DNA of 64,000 bases from Parasponia andersonii (lineage: Eukaryota; Streptophyta; Magnoliopsida; Rosales; Cannabaceae), in the NCBI GenBank assembly GCA_002914805.1, contig JXTB01000325.1:275401-339400 (forward strand), written 5' to 3'. The translations under genes and the position numbers were made by a program. Of this stretch, positions 1-13,020 are shown in pieces. How positions within the stretch are numbered: the first letter of the stretch is position 1; each line of letters starts with the position of its first letter. A model generated the notes under the pieces. It did no database searches, had not been told where the DNA came from, and saw only the letters and a program-made list of their open reading frames with translations.

Positions 1-949
1 CACACATTAAGCGGACATAATTTGTAGAAACTATGTCTAATCTTGAAATAAAACTAACATAATCATAATGATTTAATAAACTTATTCTCAAATTAATTTT
101 TATATGATTTATTTCAAATTTTTTAAATGACATCTTGATAAATTAATTGTCCTAAATTGGTGCAAATATATAAATTTGTAATAGATTTTAAATCTAGAGG
201 CCAATATTGATAATATCCAAAATAGAAGATACAAATTACGCAAAGTATCAAAATACAAAATATAAACGTAATTTTATTCCTTATTTTATAGACAGTTTTC
301 TTAAATGCAAAGTGTAAGGGGACCCCTAAAAAAAAAAAGTGTAAAAGGAGAAACTATCAGTAACTTTGACACGATGCACAACTACACAGGTAAATTTATC
401 ACTTATCAGTCTCATCTTTAGAAAACTTAATCATTATTATTACAAGATAGATTATTTGTTAAAACTAAATATTTTTATATAGATTAAAGTTTTCTAAAGT
501 TTAATTAGAGAGCATTTCCATCGAAATACCTTTTGCTCTTGTAACGCTCTCCACCACCAAATTCAACTCTATGGTACAGAGCAATACAAGTTCTTTGACG
601 ATATAAGTTCTCTCAAATTTGAATGCTGGAATATTTAAAAAAAAAACTTAAACGATAATAATAAACGAAACTCACACATATCTACATTATGGTAAGAAAA
701 AATATGCATAAAAATAAATATGTCTAGACAAATGAAAAGATCATTAAATTAAATATTTTTTTAGTCGATCATTATCTGACAACTACTATAATTTGAGTAA
801 TTGAAAAAAAAAATTATAAATATATATTATTTAATATTCTTTCTCTTTTTATCTTTTATATAAAAAAAGACGATGATGAATTTTAATTGAATAAAATAAT
901 ACCTATAAATAAGTAAACAAAANGGATTATTTAAAATTTGAAAAGATTC
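1..949. other. AT-rich intergenic DNA, no gene seen
   Basis: No coding frame or recognisable element is visible. The stretch is very AT-rich, with homopolymer A and T runs. A single N is at 923. Confidence 0.5.
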
Positions 950-1147
950 GGTGACGGTTGGCATCAATCAGGCTTCCTCGAATTTCGCTTTTGGCTACAC
1001 GTGTTCCGTTCTGACAGACGCGTGATCTCGAGAGAAGATTTGACGAATCTTCGATTACTCAAACTACAAGATTTATGACGTCAAAAAGTCGCACGGTAAT
1101 TGGAAGCTCCATCTCGTCCTAAAGAACTAATGGAGCTGGGGGGCAAT
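950..1147 (+). mobile_element. 3' internal remnant of an LTR retrotransposon
   Basis: This segment is richer in GC than its surroundings and ends in a purine-rich tract (GGAGCTGGGGGGCAAT, about 1132-1147) directly against the TGTTG start of the next LTR. That is the expected position of a polypurine tract, so the stretch reads as the last internal bases of an LTR element, probably gypsy-type. The rest of the element to the left is not recognisable. Confidence 0.5.
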
Positions 1148-1917
1148 TGTTGTGCGGTCTAAAATCCGAAGGTATGCGACCTCCTCCAAGAAGGATATAT
1201 GCGACCTCCTCCGTGATGCTTATATGCGACCTCTTCCGCAGGTTTTTGTGCGACCTTCTCCGTCCAGTTTTCCTTAACAAACAGGAAACCTATAGGAAAA
1301 GGGAAACACGAAAACACTATAAAGGAAACCTACAAGAAGAGGGAAATAGGTAAATACTGTGGAAGAAACCTACAAGGAAAAGAAAACTGAAGACTCCTAT
1401 TTGCGATTAACTAAGTTATCCTTTTCGAGTAGTTATCCAATTGTATTGTTTATAATTAACTAGTTATCTGTTTTGAATAATTATCCAATTACTTAATTGG
1501 ATAATTACCCAATTGTATAGTTACCCGTTTATTCAATTAGGATCTTAGAGACATAAGGAACCTAGGGGGATAAGGTCACTACAATCTATATAAAGGGGAC
1601 TCTATGATCCGAAGAGAAAACAACCAATTCTGGGCAGAAACAAGTCACAGAGAATAGAAGTCAGAGCAAATACACGCCTAGGGTATTCCAAACTTTGGGT
1701 AGTCTAATTCTTTAGCATTCTTCAATAGCTTTTGAGTATTGTAACCTTGAATATTCATCATTATAGTGAGAAAACAGTGGACGTAGGCTCATCTTTTTCG
1801 GGGCTGAACCACTATAAATCCCTCTCTCCTTATTTGCTTTGATTATTTACTTCAATTTACACAAGCCACATCTCTTGATTATTCATAAATTTATTGTTGA
1901 TAAAACCTCCATCAACA
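1148..1917 (+). mobile_element. LTR of an old gypsy-type retrotransposon (3' LTR)
   Basis: The segment starts TGTTG and ends CAACA, the usual short inverted ends of an LTR, and is about 770 bp long. It has a polypurine tract just upstream, a TATA-like TATATAAAGG near 1589, and a motif typical of plant LTR R-U5 regions (GTGGACGTAGG ... CTGAACCAC) near 1778-1812. Near the 5' end, 1168-1262 carries about four copies of a ~28 bp unit containing GCGACCTCCTCCG. No matching 5' LTR is in the window, so this is a fossil end. Confidence 0.65.
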
Positions 1918-2399
1918 TCTACTTATCTTATTCCATCTCCTCTGGAATTTGAAAAAGGAATAAAAGACCCGACTCTTGTAATCTAATCCAGATCAGACAA
2001 ACCCCAAGAACATGCATGTGGGTGTTTGAAACCAAAATCTAATATTCAAGAGAACACAAAAAAGTTATTATTAAATCCTTCCTCTAATACACAATAAATG
2101 TCTGTTACTTTAGCCACAGCATATCTTCTCTATTGTGGGTCTCATTTTCAGCAAAAGCCAATCAAAACACAAGAATTAGAGAGTATCCATATTCCCAAAA
2201 AGTGGAGTATTGTAGAAGTCACTATTTTACAGGAATAATCTTCCTTTTCAATTCAATTTATTATTGTAAAAGGATGTTTATTATTATTATTATTATTTTA
2301 ATAGCTGATTCACTTGACAATAACAATATATTTATATTATACTGACAATAGTTTTCCGAAATCAATTAGAGAACGACATATAGTTCAGGTCAGAAATAA
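1918..2399. other. AT-rich spacer, no gene seen
   Basis: No gene is seen. A short TTA-repeat tract lies at about 2279-2297. Confidence 0.4.
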
Positions 2400-3010
2400 T
2401 ACGTCGTATTAGTATGCTTAGAATGACACCAAAAATTTTGCGAATTGGCTAAGCCTAACGGAACAAAGCATATGAGGTTGGCTTCCTCCTGTAAATCAGG
2501 AGGGGGAACCAAGCAAGAGTTTGAAAAAAGAGTCTGACCACAATACTGAGGTAAATCTCCCCAATGAGAAAACCAATTCCTAGTCAAGGTACATGTTACA
2601 AGCCGACTAGGTGAGCATCCAAGGCCAACAAGAGACTTAAAAGCAGCTAATCACTAAGCAATAACGTTGATCTGACCAGAAAACAAAATAAGGATGACAC
2701 AAGGTGCGGAGAGACCAACACCTAGCTCTATCACGTGTGCCCGTTTGAACAAGCAGGTAAGTGAGATTCTCTTCTACCATTTAAGGACATGTGAATATCA
2801 ACCCTAGTTTTTAGAAGACTATAAAACCACTATAAATAGTCTCAAATCACCTGAAAAAGGTAAGCCGTCACAAATCCACGAAACTCTATTTGTTATTTTG
2901 GTCATTTCTCCTCTTATCATTTATTTACCACTGGTTTACTATTCTAATGAATACTTTATTGAATGTATCACTAACAATTTTTTTACCGAGGAGATTTGAC
3001 AAATACTACA
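2400..3010. mobile_element. Possible LTR-like fragment
   Basis: A purine-rich run (CAGGAGGGGGAACC, about 2498-2511) is followed by about 500 bp with TATA-like signals (ACTATAAAACC, ACTATAAATAG near 2820-2840). This resembles a polypurine tract followed by an LTR promoter. No clear TG/CA ends or partner repeat were found, so it could be unrelated intergenic DNA. Confidence 0.25.
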
Positions 3011-4149
3011 TTAGTACTATTCAACACTAGTTGATGAAGAGTCTATTTATAACCTTTTTTTAGGTTGTACGGACTATATCTATATTCAATCTAAGTTCAG
3101 TTTTTTTCAAAGAAGAACTACTAAAAAACGCATAGTGTGTTAGATCAAAATCTACACTAACATATTTTGTTTTAAATAAATTAGAAAAAGTAAAATTTGA
3201 ATCCACATTTTTGCTCTGCGTAATGTAAAAAATTTGACTTTTTTAAAGAAAGAATAATGAATCAATTTAGCATGACGAGTTCGGTGAGACTAAAAGAGTA
3301 TCGGGTCCCACGGGAGTTCCTCATATTTTTGACTTTAGCAAATCCGCACTAGAATTTGGTTTGGTTTTTGTTGGCAACATGTTAACAATGGTAAAATACG
3401 TAACGTCAATTTGAATTGCCATACAAGCTGTATTGTAAAACGCACACGACCTTTTCTCCTAGGATGGTGACATGGTGTTAAAAAAAATATCATTGCAAAT
3501 TTTAAAATTCACAAACAATTAACATTAAAAAAATTAAAATATTAGATCAAGAACAAAACCAAAAACCATAACCAAAAAAAAAAAAGAGCAAATGAATAAA
3601 AAGAACAAAGAAAAAGTTATTTTACACATACAACGTGAAATCAATGAATTATGGAAGACTACATATAGGATAACTATTTGACAATTCAATAACATGCATT
3701 ATCGATTTGAATACAATGTATTATTTCGTTGTAAATGATTTACAAGCTAAATTAATAAACATGCTATAAAAATCAATTCAAACATTTGAGAAATGAATAT
3801 GTATGGATAACAGATTTGTGGTGATAATACGCATGATTACACTACCGGTTGAGTAGGGAGGTTCTTATGTTAAAAGAATAGTTCAATTTCCAAGTCAAAC
3901 CTTATGACGTCACAAAGATCTAAAACCCTCCCCATACTCTACTTCAAATACTAAATAATTCTACTTATTTATTGCTAAGACAGGACACAACAGGAAATGC
4001 ATGCAACTATATCACATATGACATGATATGAAAAGAATGAAGAAGTTTGAATTTTCTAAGAGCTTGACCTGAACCAACTGCCAGCAATGCCAATGGCAGT
4101 GCCTCTTCTCTTGGTTTGGAAGGACATTTTTGATATTTCCTATCTTTTT
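3011..4149. other. Intergenic DNA upstream of the kinase gene
   Basis: AT-rich sequence without a convincing gene. It includes the presumed promoter of the CRPK1-type kinase. The transcription start cannot be fixed by eye. Confidence 0.4.
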
Positions 4150-7100
4150 TTTTTTAAAAAGAAACTTTCTTATCTGTGATTCAATTGCACCATACGAAGA
4201 CCATTTATCCAAGTCTTTAACAACTGCACAGAAGAGAAGACTCTTTTGTCGGCTCATCGTTCTGGAAACGTTTCTGCTTCAATTACATATCCCTCTACAA
4301 GTACCCTTTGGTGAGATTCTCTCTCTCTCTCTCTCCTCTTTTTTTTTTTCTTTTTTTTTTTTTAATATGGGAATAACTTGATGAGCGTCTTCCTCAATTT
4401 TGATCCCTTTTTTATTGTTATTATATCAGTGTAATAGTTTTCTTTTTTTTTTTGGTAACTGATAAATATGTAAGAGATTAAAAGTTTATTTATTTATTTA
4501 TTATTTTTTTCCTTTCCTATTTTGGGTGACCTGAGAAAAAAGAATTGAGAATGAGGGATCTGTTTCTGGGTGCTGGCTGCTCAGAACTATAGAATTATTT
4601 AGTTTATTTGTTGGGTTTTTTTTTCCTTTTAATTGTTTCCCAAATTTGACTGTCGGTTTCCAACTATTTTGCATTTATGGGGATAAAAAGAAGTAGTTTA
4701 AGGATATATAATTCTGTACATTTATGATAGAGATATGTGTAATGCTTTCGGAGATTAAGGAGAAGGTTTTATAGATTTTTGGCCTTTTATTTTTGGGTTC
4801 TAGTTTTGATCGTTTTGTTTTTTAAATAAGATTTTGGTCATTTTACTCGTAAGGTTCTTAAGTGATTGAGATGGCATATGATTCAATTCAGGAGCTTGTT
4901 TATTAAGCCCTAATGAAAAGAATCATTACGATAAGGTTTTCGAAAGAAAAAGAAGAGGAAATGTAATATTTGATTAATATTCTCTATAAAAGACCTGTTT
5001 ATATAAGTAATTTCTGGAACTTATTGACCAAGATTTTGTGTCTAAGCACTTTATATGGAAGTCTTTTTCAGCCATACTTTTTTTTTTTTTTTAACCCCTC
5101 TTCTCTGATAATGCTTACATATAAAATTACAGAAACATAGGATTTATAGTGATAAAACCAGGGTATAATCCTGTTAACACAATATCTTTGCCAAATTTGA
5201 TTTTGTAGTGGAGTGGAAACCTTTACTCGAAACTCCCTTTTCATGAAGGGTGACTTATATTCCTCTTATTTCCTGCCATTACCCGAAGTTCAGAAACTGG
5301 TATAAGCAACCTTTGTACTATGCTAAATAAAGATGTTACTTGATGGGTAGAGGCTTTTTTTCCCCCTTTAAAAGTGTTCTTGGTATCTGATAACCTCTAA
5401 TTCTTGTGAAGGAAATTTCTTCTGGGTATCAGTTATTAAGCCAATAAGACACATTACTGAAATTCAGTCGATTTTCAGGATGATCTGTGATTTGTAGTGC
5501 ATTGTACTCTTTAGTCATTGTAATAAGATATATCACGTAGTGTCATGACATGTGTTGGTGTCATGACATGTGTTGTATCTCATTTTTCATTTTCCAAGTA
5601 AACATCTGATTTAGAGACCACATGAGATTACGTAGACATGACTTAACTAGAGTTTTTAGAGGCTGTTCATCCCTTTCTCTCATCTTTCCGAAAGGAATAA
5701 ACAGTTGGGGAAGAATTATGTGATGGCATGTTTATGTTTAGTGGTTTACTTTGACAGGAGAAGATTTGACTGATTTCTGGTTCCATTCAATAGAAGGTGC
5801 TAGTGATGACTTGTTTCTCTTTCTTCTTCAGAACAAAGGGAGACTCCACAGTTAGGCGAACTGTTGAAATTGACGAAGGTACACCACTGAAAGTCGTTAT
5901 CTTGTTGTGTATTCTAGAAATTAAGAGTTATCTGGCAACAAAGGCCCTGTGCATTTCCAATGTAAATATTTTAGAAATAATTCTTTTCATCTTTTCCCAC
6001 AATTTATATAGATGCTTTTTTTTTTCCTTTGCATTCTGAGAACTCAAGGACTCTCACCTATATGGCTATATCAAAGGACATGCAAAATGGACTCGTACAA
6101 TTGTTTCGGACATTTATTGCTTTCTGTCTTAGAAGCTAGAGCTTGTTGTCTTAGGGCATGGACTTCAATTTATGACTCTTCTTCTTCTTCTTCAAATGTA
6201 GGACTGTCTATGTTAAGAACTTCTAGATAGAACGAATTTTGAAGGGGATCTACTTTATGTCTTTTTCTACATTCGGAATGCCTCCAATTTCAATGTGGTG
6301 GATTTTTGTTTTGGTGTACATTGTTCAGCAAACATCCCCTTGAATTGGGTTTTAGCTTCTAAGAATGCTCTTCCCTTTAAAGCCTTAGATTAAGTAACTA
6401 TATTCTGTACTAACTTAAGGCTCATACATACAGTACTTTCGGTCCTTCAGAATGTTAGACTATACAGTTACAAGGAATTGCGAATTGCAACCGAAAATTT
6501 CAGTCCCGCAAATAAAATTGGTCAAGGAGGTTTTGGTTCTGTCTACAAGGTAAAACGTGGTAATATTTTATAGTCACAATGTCAATATATTGCCACCACA
6601 CTTGATTATCCTAAAACTATTTTCGGAATCCTTGCTTTGCATATTCTCCCATGATTGACTTCCCCTTCTTTCTCAAAATATTTGTGATTAAACAGGCAAG
6701 ATTAAAGGATGGGACTGTGGCAGCTATAAAGGTATTGTCTGCCGAATCAAGTCAAGGTGTTAAAGAATTTTTGACGGAAATCAATGCAATTGCAAATATA
6801 GAGCATGATAACCTGGTTAAACTACATGGCTGCTGCATTGAGGAAAATCATAGGATTTTGGTCTATGGCTATCTCGAAAATAACAGCCTTGCACAAACAC
6901 TTCTTGGTAATTTGTTGTCTATTCTTGTTTGATTCTATTACTGTTAAGGTCATAACTTAATTCCTCTGTATTTTCAGGTGGAGGCCATAGCAGCATCCAA
7001 TTTGATTGGCATATGCGTCGTAGAATTTGCATTGATGTGGCACGAGGACTGACTTTCCTACATGAGGAGATCCAGCCACATATCATTCACAGAGACATCA

Positions 7101-9760
7101 AAGCGAGCAATGTCCTCCTTGATAAAAATCTTACGGCAAAAATTTCGGACTTTGGTCTTGCAAAAGTTATTCCAGCCAATCTGACCCATATTAGTACTCG
7201 TGTTGCTGGAACAGCGTAAGTTTGCAAATTTCAGTTTTACTTCAACTATGTATCGAAGGTTAAGTGGAGACTCAATCTTGGTGAATGGATTATTGATTTT
7301 CTGCTCCTTTAGAACATTGTAAAGACATAATTTGAACAAAATGGATGAAATGATACCATTACAATAGTCTATCACAGTGGGTAAAGTTTGGACTACACCA
7401 TGTGTTGCTTTATGTTTCAAGCAAGAGTTGAGAGTTAGAGTAGCCTGCTGATGTTATCACAATCAGGGTCTCCTGTGTTTGTAGTCTGGCTGGATTACCT
7501 CAACTATAATCGTTGATTTATGTGCAAAATGCTACAAGACTTCATTTCTGCACAAGCTATTTTTCACTAATTATTTAAGCAGTTTTCGAGATGGTTAATC
7601 TTGACTTGTGTAGTTATTACCATGATCTGATAAAATTAAATGTATTTTAGCATCTAATTGCTTTTCTGAAAATAGCATGCTTTGTCTCTAAACTTTTCAT
7701 CTTGCTTTTGTTACCAATTACTTAGCAATGTAATTGATTTGTATGAGTATTTTATTTTGATTCATGTAGAGGTTACTTGGCACCGGAATATGCCATACGA
7801 GGTCAGGTGACAAGGAAAGCAGACATATACAGTTTTGGTGTTTTGCTATTGGAAGTTGTTAGTGGGAGGTGCAACACAAACAGACGGTTACCAGCCAAAG
7901 AACAGTATCTTCTGGAAAGGGTATGGATCTTTCTGATTCTATATGTATCATATTGAAATTTTGTTTGCTTCCATTGCCAAATCAAATTCTTAGGATGAAA
8001 TTGTTTTAACTTGTTTAATGTGTTATACCGAAACAAAAGTATCTTGAACATTCGTCGGAGTAACAATCCCATTTGTCATGAAATTGACCTATTAAATTTC
8101 ATGAGGGTCAATGTTAAATTCGGTGTTGCGTGCCATGAAATTGACCTATTAAATTGCGTGATTGTCAATGTTAAATTTGGCATTGCATGCCAACTTTATT
8201 TTTGTTTATGTATATCGTTTTTCTTTTTAATCTGGAAGACTTCCATACTGGTATTTTTAGATGGCTTCTCATTTAGCTGTCCCCAGTACTCTAATCTGTG
8301 TGCTCTCTACAATCAGTAACCCTTAACTTTCAGGGCTTGCTTGATGCTAGTTTTTATTTTTTCCTTTTAAAAGTGAAATGAAGGATGGAGATCTTCTCAA
8401 AGTGCTACTTAAGAAAATTTCAACGTTTCTTTTTCTTTCTAAAAAATTTAAAATAACAAGAATGTAACGAAGTAAGCTATTGATTTTGTTTTCGTTTGTT
8501 TCTCTTTGTTAGTTTTGACCTTGTTTTCAGATTCTGAGGGGTTAAAATTCCCTTTCTTATTGCCTTCAATTTTAAACTCCCATGGTCTCCTCCATGTCTT
8601 TTGATGATTGAGTTCTTCTCATGTATGTGTGCACTTAAACCTGTTGAAATCTTCCGCTTAGATTAGGCTAAATATTTGTTGATAAAATTTGAAGTGGCCG
8701 GGTTTTATTTCCGTATCATCTAGCAGTGAAATTTAAATATTTCCCTTGATTCTGTATTGTTTCCTTGGTTGCGATTCAACTCAAATTCCTCATTGCGTTT
8801 TAACCCTTGGCATTTAAAGTACCTACATAAGTAGATTGTTTGACTTAGGTATTAGTCAATATTCAAAGAAACACTGTGAGCGTCACTCATGACTGAAATT
8901 GTATTCCAGAAGATAACAGTTGCAACTGCTGAGTTGGGTTATGGGATCGATGATTATTTATTTCCTTTGAGTGACAAAGTTGTTACTTGTCCAGGGAATA
9001 ATGTTTTTATATAAGGTCACTGTCCTATTTTCAGAATTCTAATTTCCAAGGGGCACGGACTTTTAATTCAGTTAAGTAGAGTGTTGGAAGAAAAAAATAT
9101 CAAGACAGAATCTCATCTTGCAGGCGTGGAGTCTGTATGAGAGGGGTGAGCTCGTGGAGTTGGTAGACTCATCATTAAACGATGATCTTGATCTCGAGGA
9201 GGCTTGTAAATTTCTAAAGGTTGCTCTTCACTGCACTCAAGACATGCCAAAACTCCGCCCAGCAATGTCTATTGTCGTTGAAATGCTAACCGGGCAACTA
9301 GAATTGAATGACAAGGCAATATCTAAACCAGGATTGCTGTCTGAGTTCATGGAAATCAAAGGTGGAAGAGATGAAAAGAATAAGGTCAACACGAAAGACA
9401 CGTCTGACTTGGCGTCTGCAAACTCAGCGAAAACTTCTTCATCGGGCATGACCTCAATTGCTACCATGACCTTTAATTCTGTATTTGACCGAAGTAATTA
9501 GGGCCTACTGGTGTTGTTTGGTCGGCGTTTTAAATGCTTTTTTCATTTTTCTTTTCTTAGAAGTGAATGAAGTTTTGCTTTCTAAATTTGATTTAGAAAA
9601 AGGGTTCCTGAAATTCTAACCAAACAATTCCTTTGTACTTACCTTATTTGGGGCCTATAAATGTGTAAATTTTTGCATTGGTTTAGATAATTTATTCCTC
9701 GGATTTGTTACAGGAGAGCCTCATTTGTTTCGGAAAACAAAATGGTCTGCAAGTATTGTA
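4150..9760 (+). CDS. CRPK1: CRPK1-type receptor-like cytoplasmic serine/threonine kinase
   Basis: A Ser/Thr kinase of the plant RLCK/RLK-Pelle group, closest by recall to Arabidopsis CRPK1 (cold-responsive protein kinase 1, At1g16670), which acts at the plasma membrane and phosphorylates 14-3-3 proteins in the cold. Coding exons: 5806-5878, 6434-6549, 6696-6906, 6978-7215, 7770-7920, 9124-9501. These sum to 1167 nt and 388 aa, the family length, and all junctions are GT-AG and in phase. The start is ATG 5806 (MTCFSFFF...). Seen in order: glycine loop GQGGFGSVY, catalytic lysine in [33 protein letters not shown]. The HRD arginine makes it an RD kinase. There is no signal peptide or membrane segment. 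The family's RGQVTRKAD and LLER segments are present. Upstream, 4311 GTGAGA and 5757 AG fit a 5'UTR intron. The feature ends are approximate UTR limits. Confidence 0.93.
4311..5757 (+). other. Probable 5'UTR intron of the kinase gene
   Basis: A GTGAGA donor at 4311 follows a likely leader exon (about 4200-4310). A TTTGACAG acceptor ends at 5757, 48 bp before the ATG at 5806. A CT-repeat (about 4317-4335) and T runs follow the donor. The intron is inferred from splice-site quality only. A second possible donor, GTACCC, lies at 4301. Confidence 0.55.
8074..8187. repeat. 57-bp direct tandem duplication inside the last kinase intron
   Basis: Two adjacent 57-bp units (8074-8130 and 8131-8187) share the core ATGAAATTGACCTATTAAAT and GTCAATGTTAAATT, with about nine differences. 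They lie in the 1203-bp intron between coding exons 5 and 6. Confidence 0.8.
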
Positions 9761-10258
9761 AACACCATTCTTCCGTTTGAGGTTATGATTCATTGCATAT
9801 AGCTAGATTTGTTCTCAAATAGCGTAAATCTTTTTCGGGTTACTTTTCTACTGAGAGGGGGAGTTTTCTGTTCCAGCAGATTGTAATGTTCCATCTATTG
9901 CAAATGTACAGCAGTGTAAGACTATCAGCTGCAGTGTTGTTCATGAAAATTGTCTTATTGGATTGGAAAGCCTATTCCTTACTGCCGTTTCTCTATCCTA
10001 TTCTGATGTATGATTTTAATCATGCTATAGGCATTAGGCACTAACATCTTTTTCAGAAACCTGTTACTGTGTTCTCAACTATAATGGAAGATGGGAAGTA
10101 GCAAATTTGACCGGTATAAGTTTCAGCAGCAGAAAATATTTGGATTTGCATATTTTTTCCATTTCTATTCAAATATTAAGCGTTTTTAGAGGTTTTGGAT
10201 GCTAAAAACTACAGGTATCAGACGTGACCTCAAGTCTGAAATTTCCCGAAAGCAAAAA

Positions 10259-10261
<3 letters not shown>

Positions 10262-10301
<40 letters not shown>

Positions 10302-10596
10302 GGTTCTCCTGCTGAAGATAATGGCCAGTGGTTGCTTGTTGCCTAGTTTGAGCTGCTATGAAGTACCCGATGGGGCTTTTGTTTTTGGATTTGTTCTATA
10401 TTATTCAGTGTCCACAGTTATAAAAGTGACGGGTATAAATGAAACACTGATCACTTTGCTGGTCTTTTAAAGTAAGACACTGTTCATTATAGGCAATTGA
10501 GAAATTATTATATTGTGAATGATGAACTATCATTTGCTTGATCTGATCATCCCGAAGATAGCTTGCAAAACGAATGGACAAAACAAAGATGTATAC

Positions 10597-10636
<40 letters not shown>
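10262..10636. repeat. Two TA microsatellites
   Basis: Pure TA runs lie at about 10267-10294 and 10599-10636, in the ~1.2 kb between the convergent kinase and ABCG genes. The rest of this spacer holds the 3'UTRs and no gene. Confidence 0.9.
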
Positions 10637-10711
10637 GGATCCTCTCAACCAAAAGGAAGAAGTAAGTAGCAGCAGCATATATGTATCCTATGTGTAAAAT
10701 TTTCTAGCTAG

Positions 10712-12571
10712 CTAGTTTCTGGTTCTGTTACATCTGTACCACAAAATCAGAAAACAGAGCACTCTGTACCCAACAATGAAACCTAACATCACAGCCAAAT
10801 TACTCCATTTTTGAGACTCCTTCAAACCCTGCTGCCTCAAGAACCCATCTCCATACAGACTACATCCTTTGCCTTCATCAGTTTCTAAGCATCTTCTCCT
10901 TCCTTGCTCCCCTCCATACTCATTTATTAAGAAACAGTCAAATGGATACTTGAAAAGACTCAGATAGTACATAAAAACCCAGTAATTTGGTAAGCTTTCC
11001 TTTGATATAAAATATCCAGAAAAGAGAAAGAAAGATCCCATTAAGCCTGCAATAATTGATGTACCCATGATGAAGTTTGGAACTAGAGCACTGAAACACG
11101 CCACAAAAGAATTGGACATCAAGAGAACCATCCAAACCACAAGGGAGAAGTAAAGGAAGCAGTCTATTTCTCGACTCAATCCAACTAAAAAGTAAACTGG
11201 TGTGGCGTAGAGAAGACCAACCATCAGAAGAAAAGGAAGAAAAACTAGGCAATTTGCCAAGACATAGGAGGAAACTCTATAAGCTTCTCTTTCTGTCTCA
11301 CTCATCAGGATTCTCCTCTCATTCAAGAAGATTGGCAGGCCTTCTGTTGAGGAAGATAGCAAGAAAGTGAGGCTGAAGGCGAAAAACCCGGTTTTGGCTT
11401 GTAAATATTCTTTTCCTTGTTTACTGCCAGCGTTCAGGAATATGGTTCCAAGTATTAATCCAGCTACCAGAGCTTGTACAACTCTTGTAGCAAAGAGTTG
11501 CTTTGTTCTGAATATGTTTCTGCAAAACCTTTGTCCTAGTATCATGATTTCCTTGGTTCGAGAATTCGGGTAGAAAAAAGACTTTCCTTCCATGCAGTTG
11601 CCAGATAATTCGAGCTGGTTTTCACGATCTTGATCTTTATTTTGTTCCTTGTTCTTTGCCTCACGGAAACTCTGTTGCCTGGAAAAAGTTTCTGTGACCA
11701 AGCTTTCAACAACATCGACTGCGAATTCTAGGACGTTGACATGCTTAGGAACCATTTGGTTGCAAGCAAACTTAAGCCTATCTTCAAGAAGATTTAGTGA
11801 TCCATTATGTGCTATATTCCCATTTGAAAGCAGAATTATTCGATCAAAGAGGTCGAGAATTCGAAAACCAGGTTGATGGATGGTCAGAATAATCGTCTTA
11901 CCTTGATTGACCACCATGGTTTTGAGCAATGATACAACATGGAGGGCAGAAGCTGAGTCCAATCCGGAAGTTGGTTCATCGATCAAAATTACAGCAGGGT
12001 CATGAACTAGATCAACTCCAATCGAAACCCTCCGCCTTTCGCCACCCGAAATACCATTGTTTGATCCTCCAGCAACTCTTGAAGCTGCAACATGATCCAA
12101 CCCCAGATCAGTCATTAGCTGTCTCACTCTAGCAGCAGTCTCTTTATGGCCACCGGACCGCCTTAAAAGAGCGCTATACATGAGTGTTTCTTCAACTGTA
12201 AGTAAAGGAAAAAGAGCATCAACTTGTCTGACATAAGCCGATATTCTTCTGAAACTTCTAGTCTCCATAGGCCGATCATTAACAAGAACCTGACCAGATA
12301 CTTCATTTGGTGATATCTTTCCTGCAAGAACCTCAAGCAGTGTCGTTTTTCCAGCCCCACTAGGACCAGCAATGGCAGTGATCTCTCTTCCCTTTGCTAC
12401 ACAATTAACATCCTTCAAAATGAAGTTTGGAAGTGTCTTTTTACAAAAACCAAGACAATCCCATTTCATTTCATCAAACTGGGTCCTCAATTTGTATGAC
12501 AGATTTCTGGTTTCTATTGAGTACAAAGTTTTCCGGCCACCGAAAACCGGCTGCCTGGTCGGTAACTCCAT
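10712..12571 (-). CDS. ABCG10: ABCG-family half-size transporter, ABCG10-like
   Basis: A half-size ABC transporter of the plant ABCG (WBC) group, closest by recall to Arabidopsis ABCG10. It should sit in the plasma membrane as a dimer. Legume relatives have been linked to phenylpropanoid/isoflavonoid precursor transport, but the substrate here is unknown. The gene is intronless, 619 aa from ATG 12571 ([12 protein letters not shown]..., the usual family start). The nucleotide-binding domain comes first: Walker [10 protein letters not shown] (69-77), Q-loop Gln116, signature SGGER (175-179), Walker B ILIDEP (195-200), H-loop His232. An ABC2 membrane domain follows, with about six hydrophobic segments from residue ~365 to the C-terminus, including the FLFSGYFI stretch. 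An in-frame ATG at 12640 would add 23 residues not typical of the family. Convergent with the kinase gene. Confidence 0.93.
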   Translation of the reverse strand: MELPTRQPVFGGRKTLYSIETRNLSYKLRTQFDEMKWDCLGFCKKTLPNFILKDVNCVAKGREITAIAGPSGAGKTTLLEVLAGKISPNEVSGQVLVNDRPMETRSFRRISAYVRQVDALFPLLTVEETLMYSALLRRSGGHKETAARVRQLMTDLGLDHVAASRVAGGSNNGISGGERRRVSIGVDLVHDPAVILIDEPTSGLDSASALHVVSLLKTMVVNQGKTIILTIHQPGFRILDLFDRIILLSNGNIAHNGSLNLLEDRLKFACNQMVPKHVNVLEFAVDVVESLVTETFSRQQSFREAKNKEQNKDQDRENQLELSGNCMEGKSFFYPNSRTKEIMILGQRFCRNIFRTKQLFATRVVQALVAGLILGTIFLNAGSKQGKEYLQAKTGFFAFSLTFLLSSSTEGLPIFLNERRILMSETEREAYRVSSYVLANCLVFLPFLLMVGLLYATPVYFLVGLSREIDCFLYFSLVVWMVLLMSNSFVACFSALVPNFIMGTSIIAGLMGSFFLFSGYFISKESLPNYWVFMYYLSLFKYPFDCFLINEYGGEQGRRRCLETDEGKGCSLYGDGFLRQQGLKESQKWSNLAVMLGFIVGYRVLCFLILWYRCNRTRN

Positions 12572-13020
12572 TGGAGAGAGAGTGAAACAAAACGGAGGAG
12601 AAACAATGTGTTGTAATAGGGTGATAAACCAACTCACCAAACTGCTGTTTTAGTGTAGCATAGTGGCTCAAAAAGCTAAGTAGATATGAAGCCAGTTTTG
12701 ATATTTTGGAACCTCATGGGCTTAATTCATTGACTGTTTGAACATAAAAAAAGTCTTTGACTTGGGGTCTTGTTTTTCATTTTCTTGCTGGGAAAATGGG
12801 AGTTTTTGGTGAGCTTTGGAAACTGGAAAAGAGTTTAGAGCCTCAAGCAATCGAAAGAAAGAAAGAAAGAAAGAAACTAGAGTGGAAGACTTGTTGGGAA
12901 GCTTTTCAGTTGAGCTGATTATTGACTGTGGAGGGTTTGGTGTTGGTGGCCTTATCTGCCTCACTATATTTGTTTCACACAACTCAGCAGTTTGGTTGGG
13001 AATTGTTGAAAAAAAATGAA
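12572..13020 (-). promoter_or_regulatory. Leader and promoter region of the ABCG gene
   Basis: The sequence immediately upstream of the ABCG start holds no other gene. An AAAG microsatellite lies at about 12855-12874. No core promoter element can be assigned with confidence. Confidence 0.35.

Noticed and set aside
6012-6230. Frame of 72 codons in the first coding intron of the kinase
   Set aside because: Intron sequence with a TTC repeat. The kinase splice model needs no exon here.
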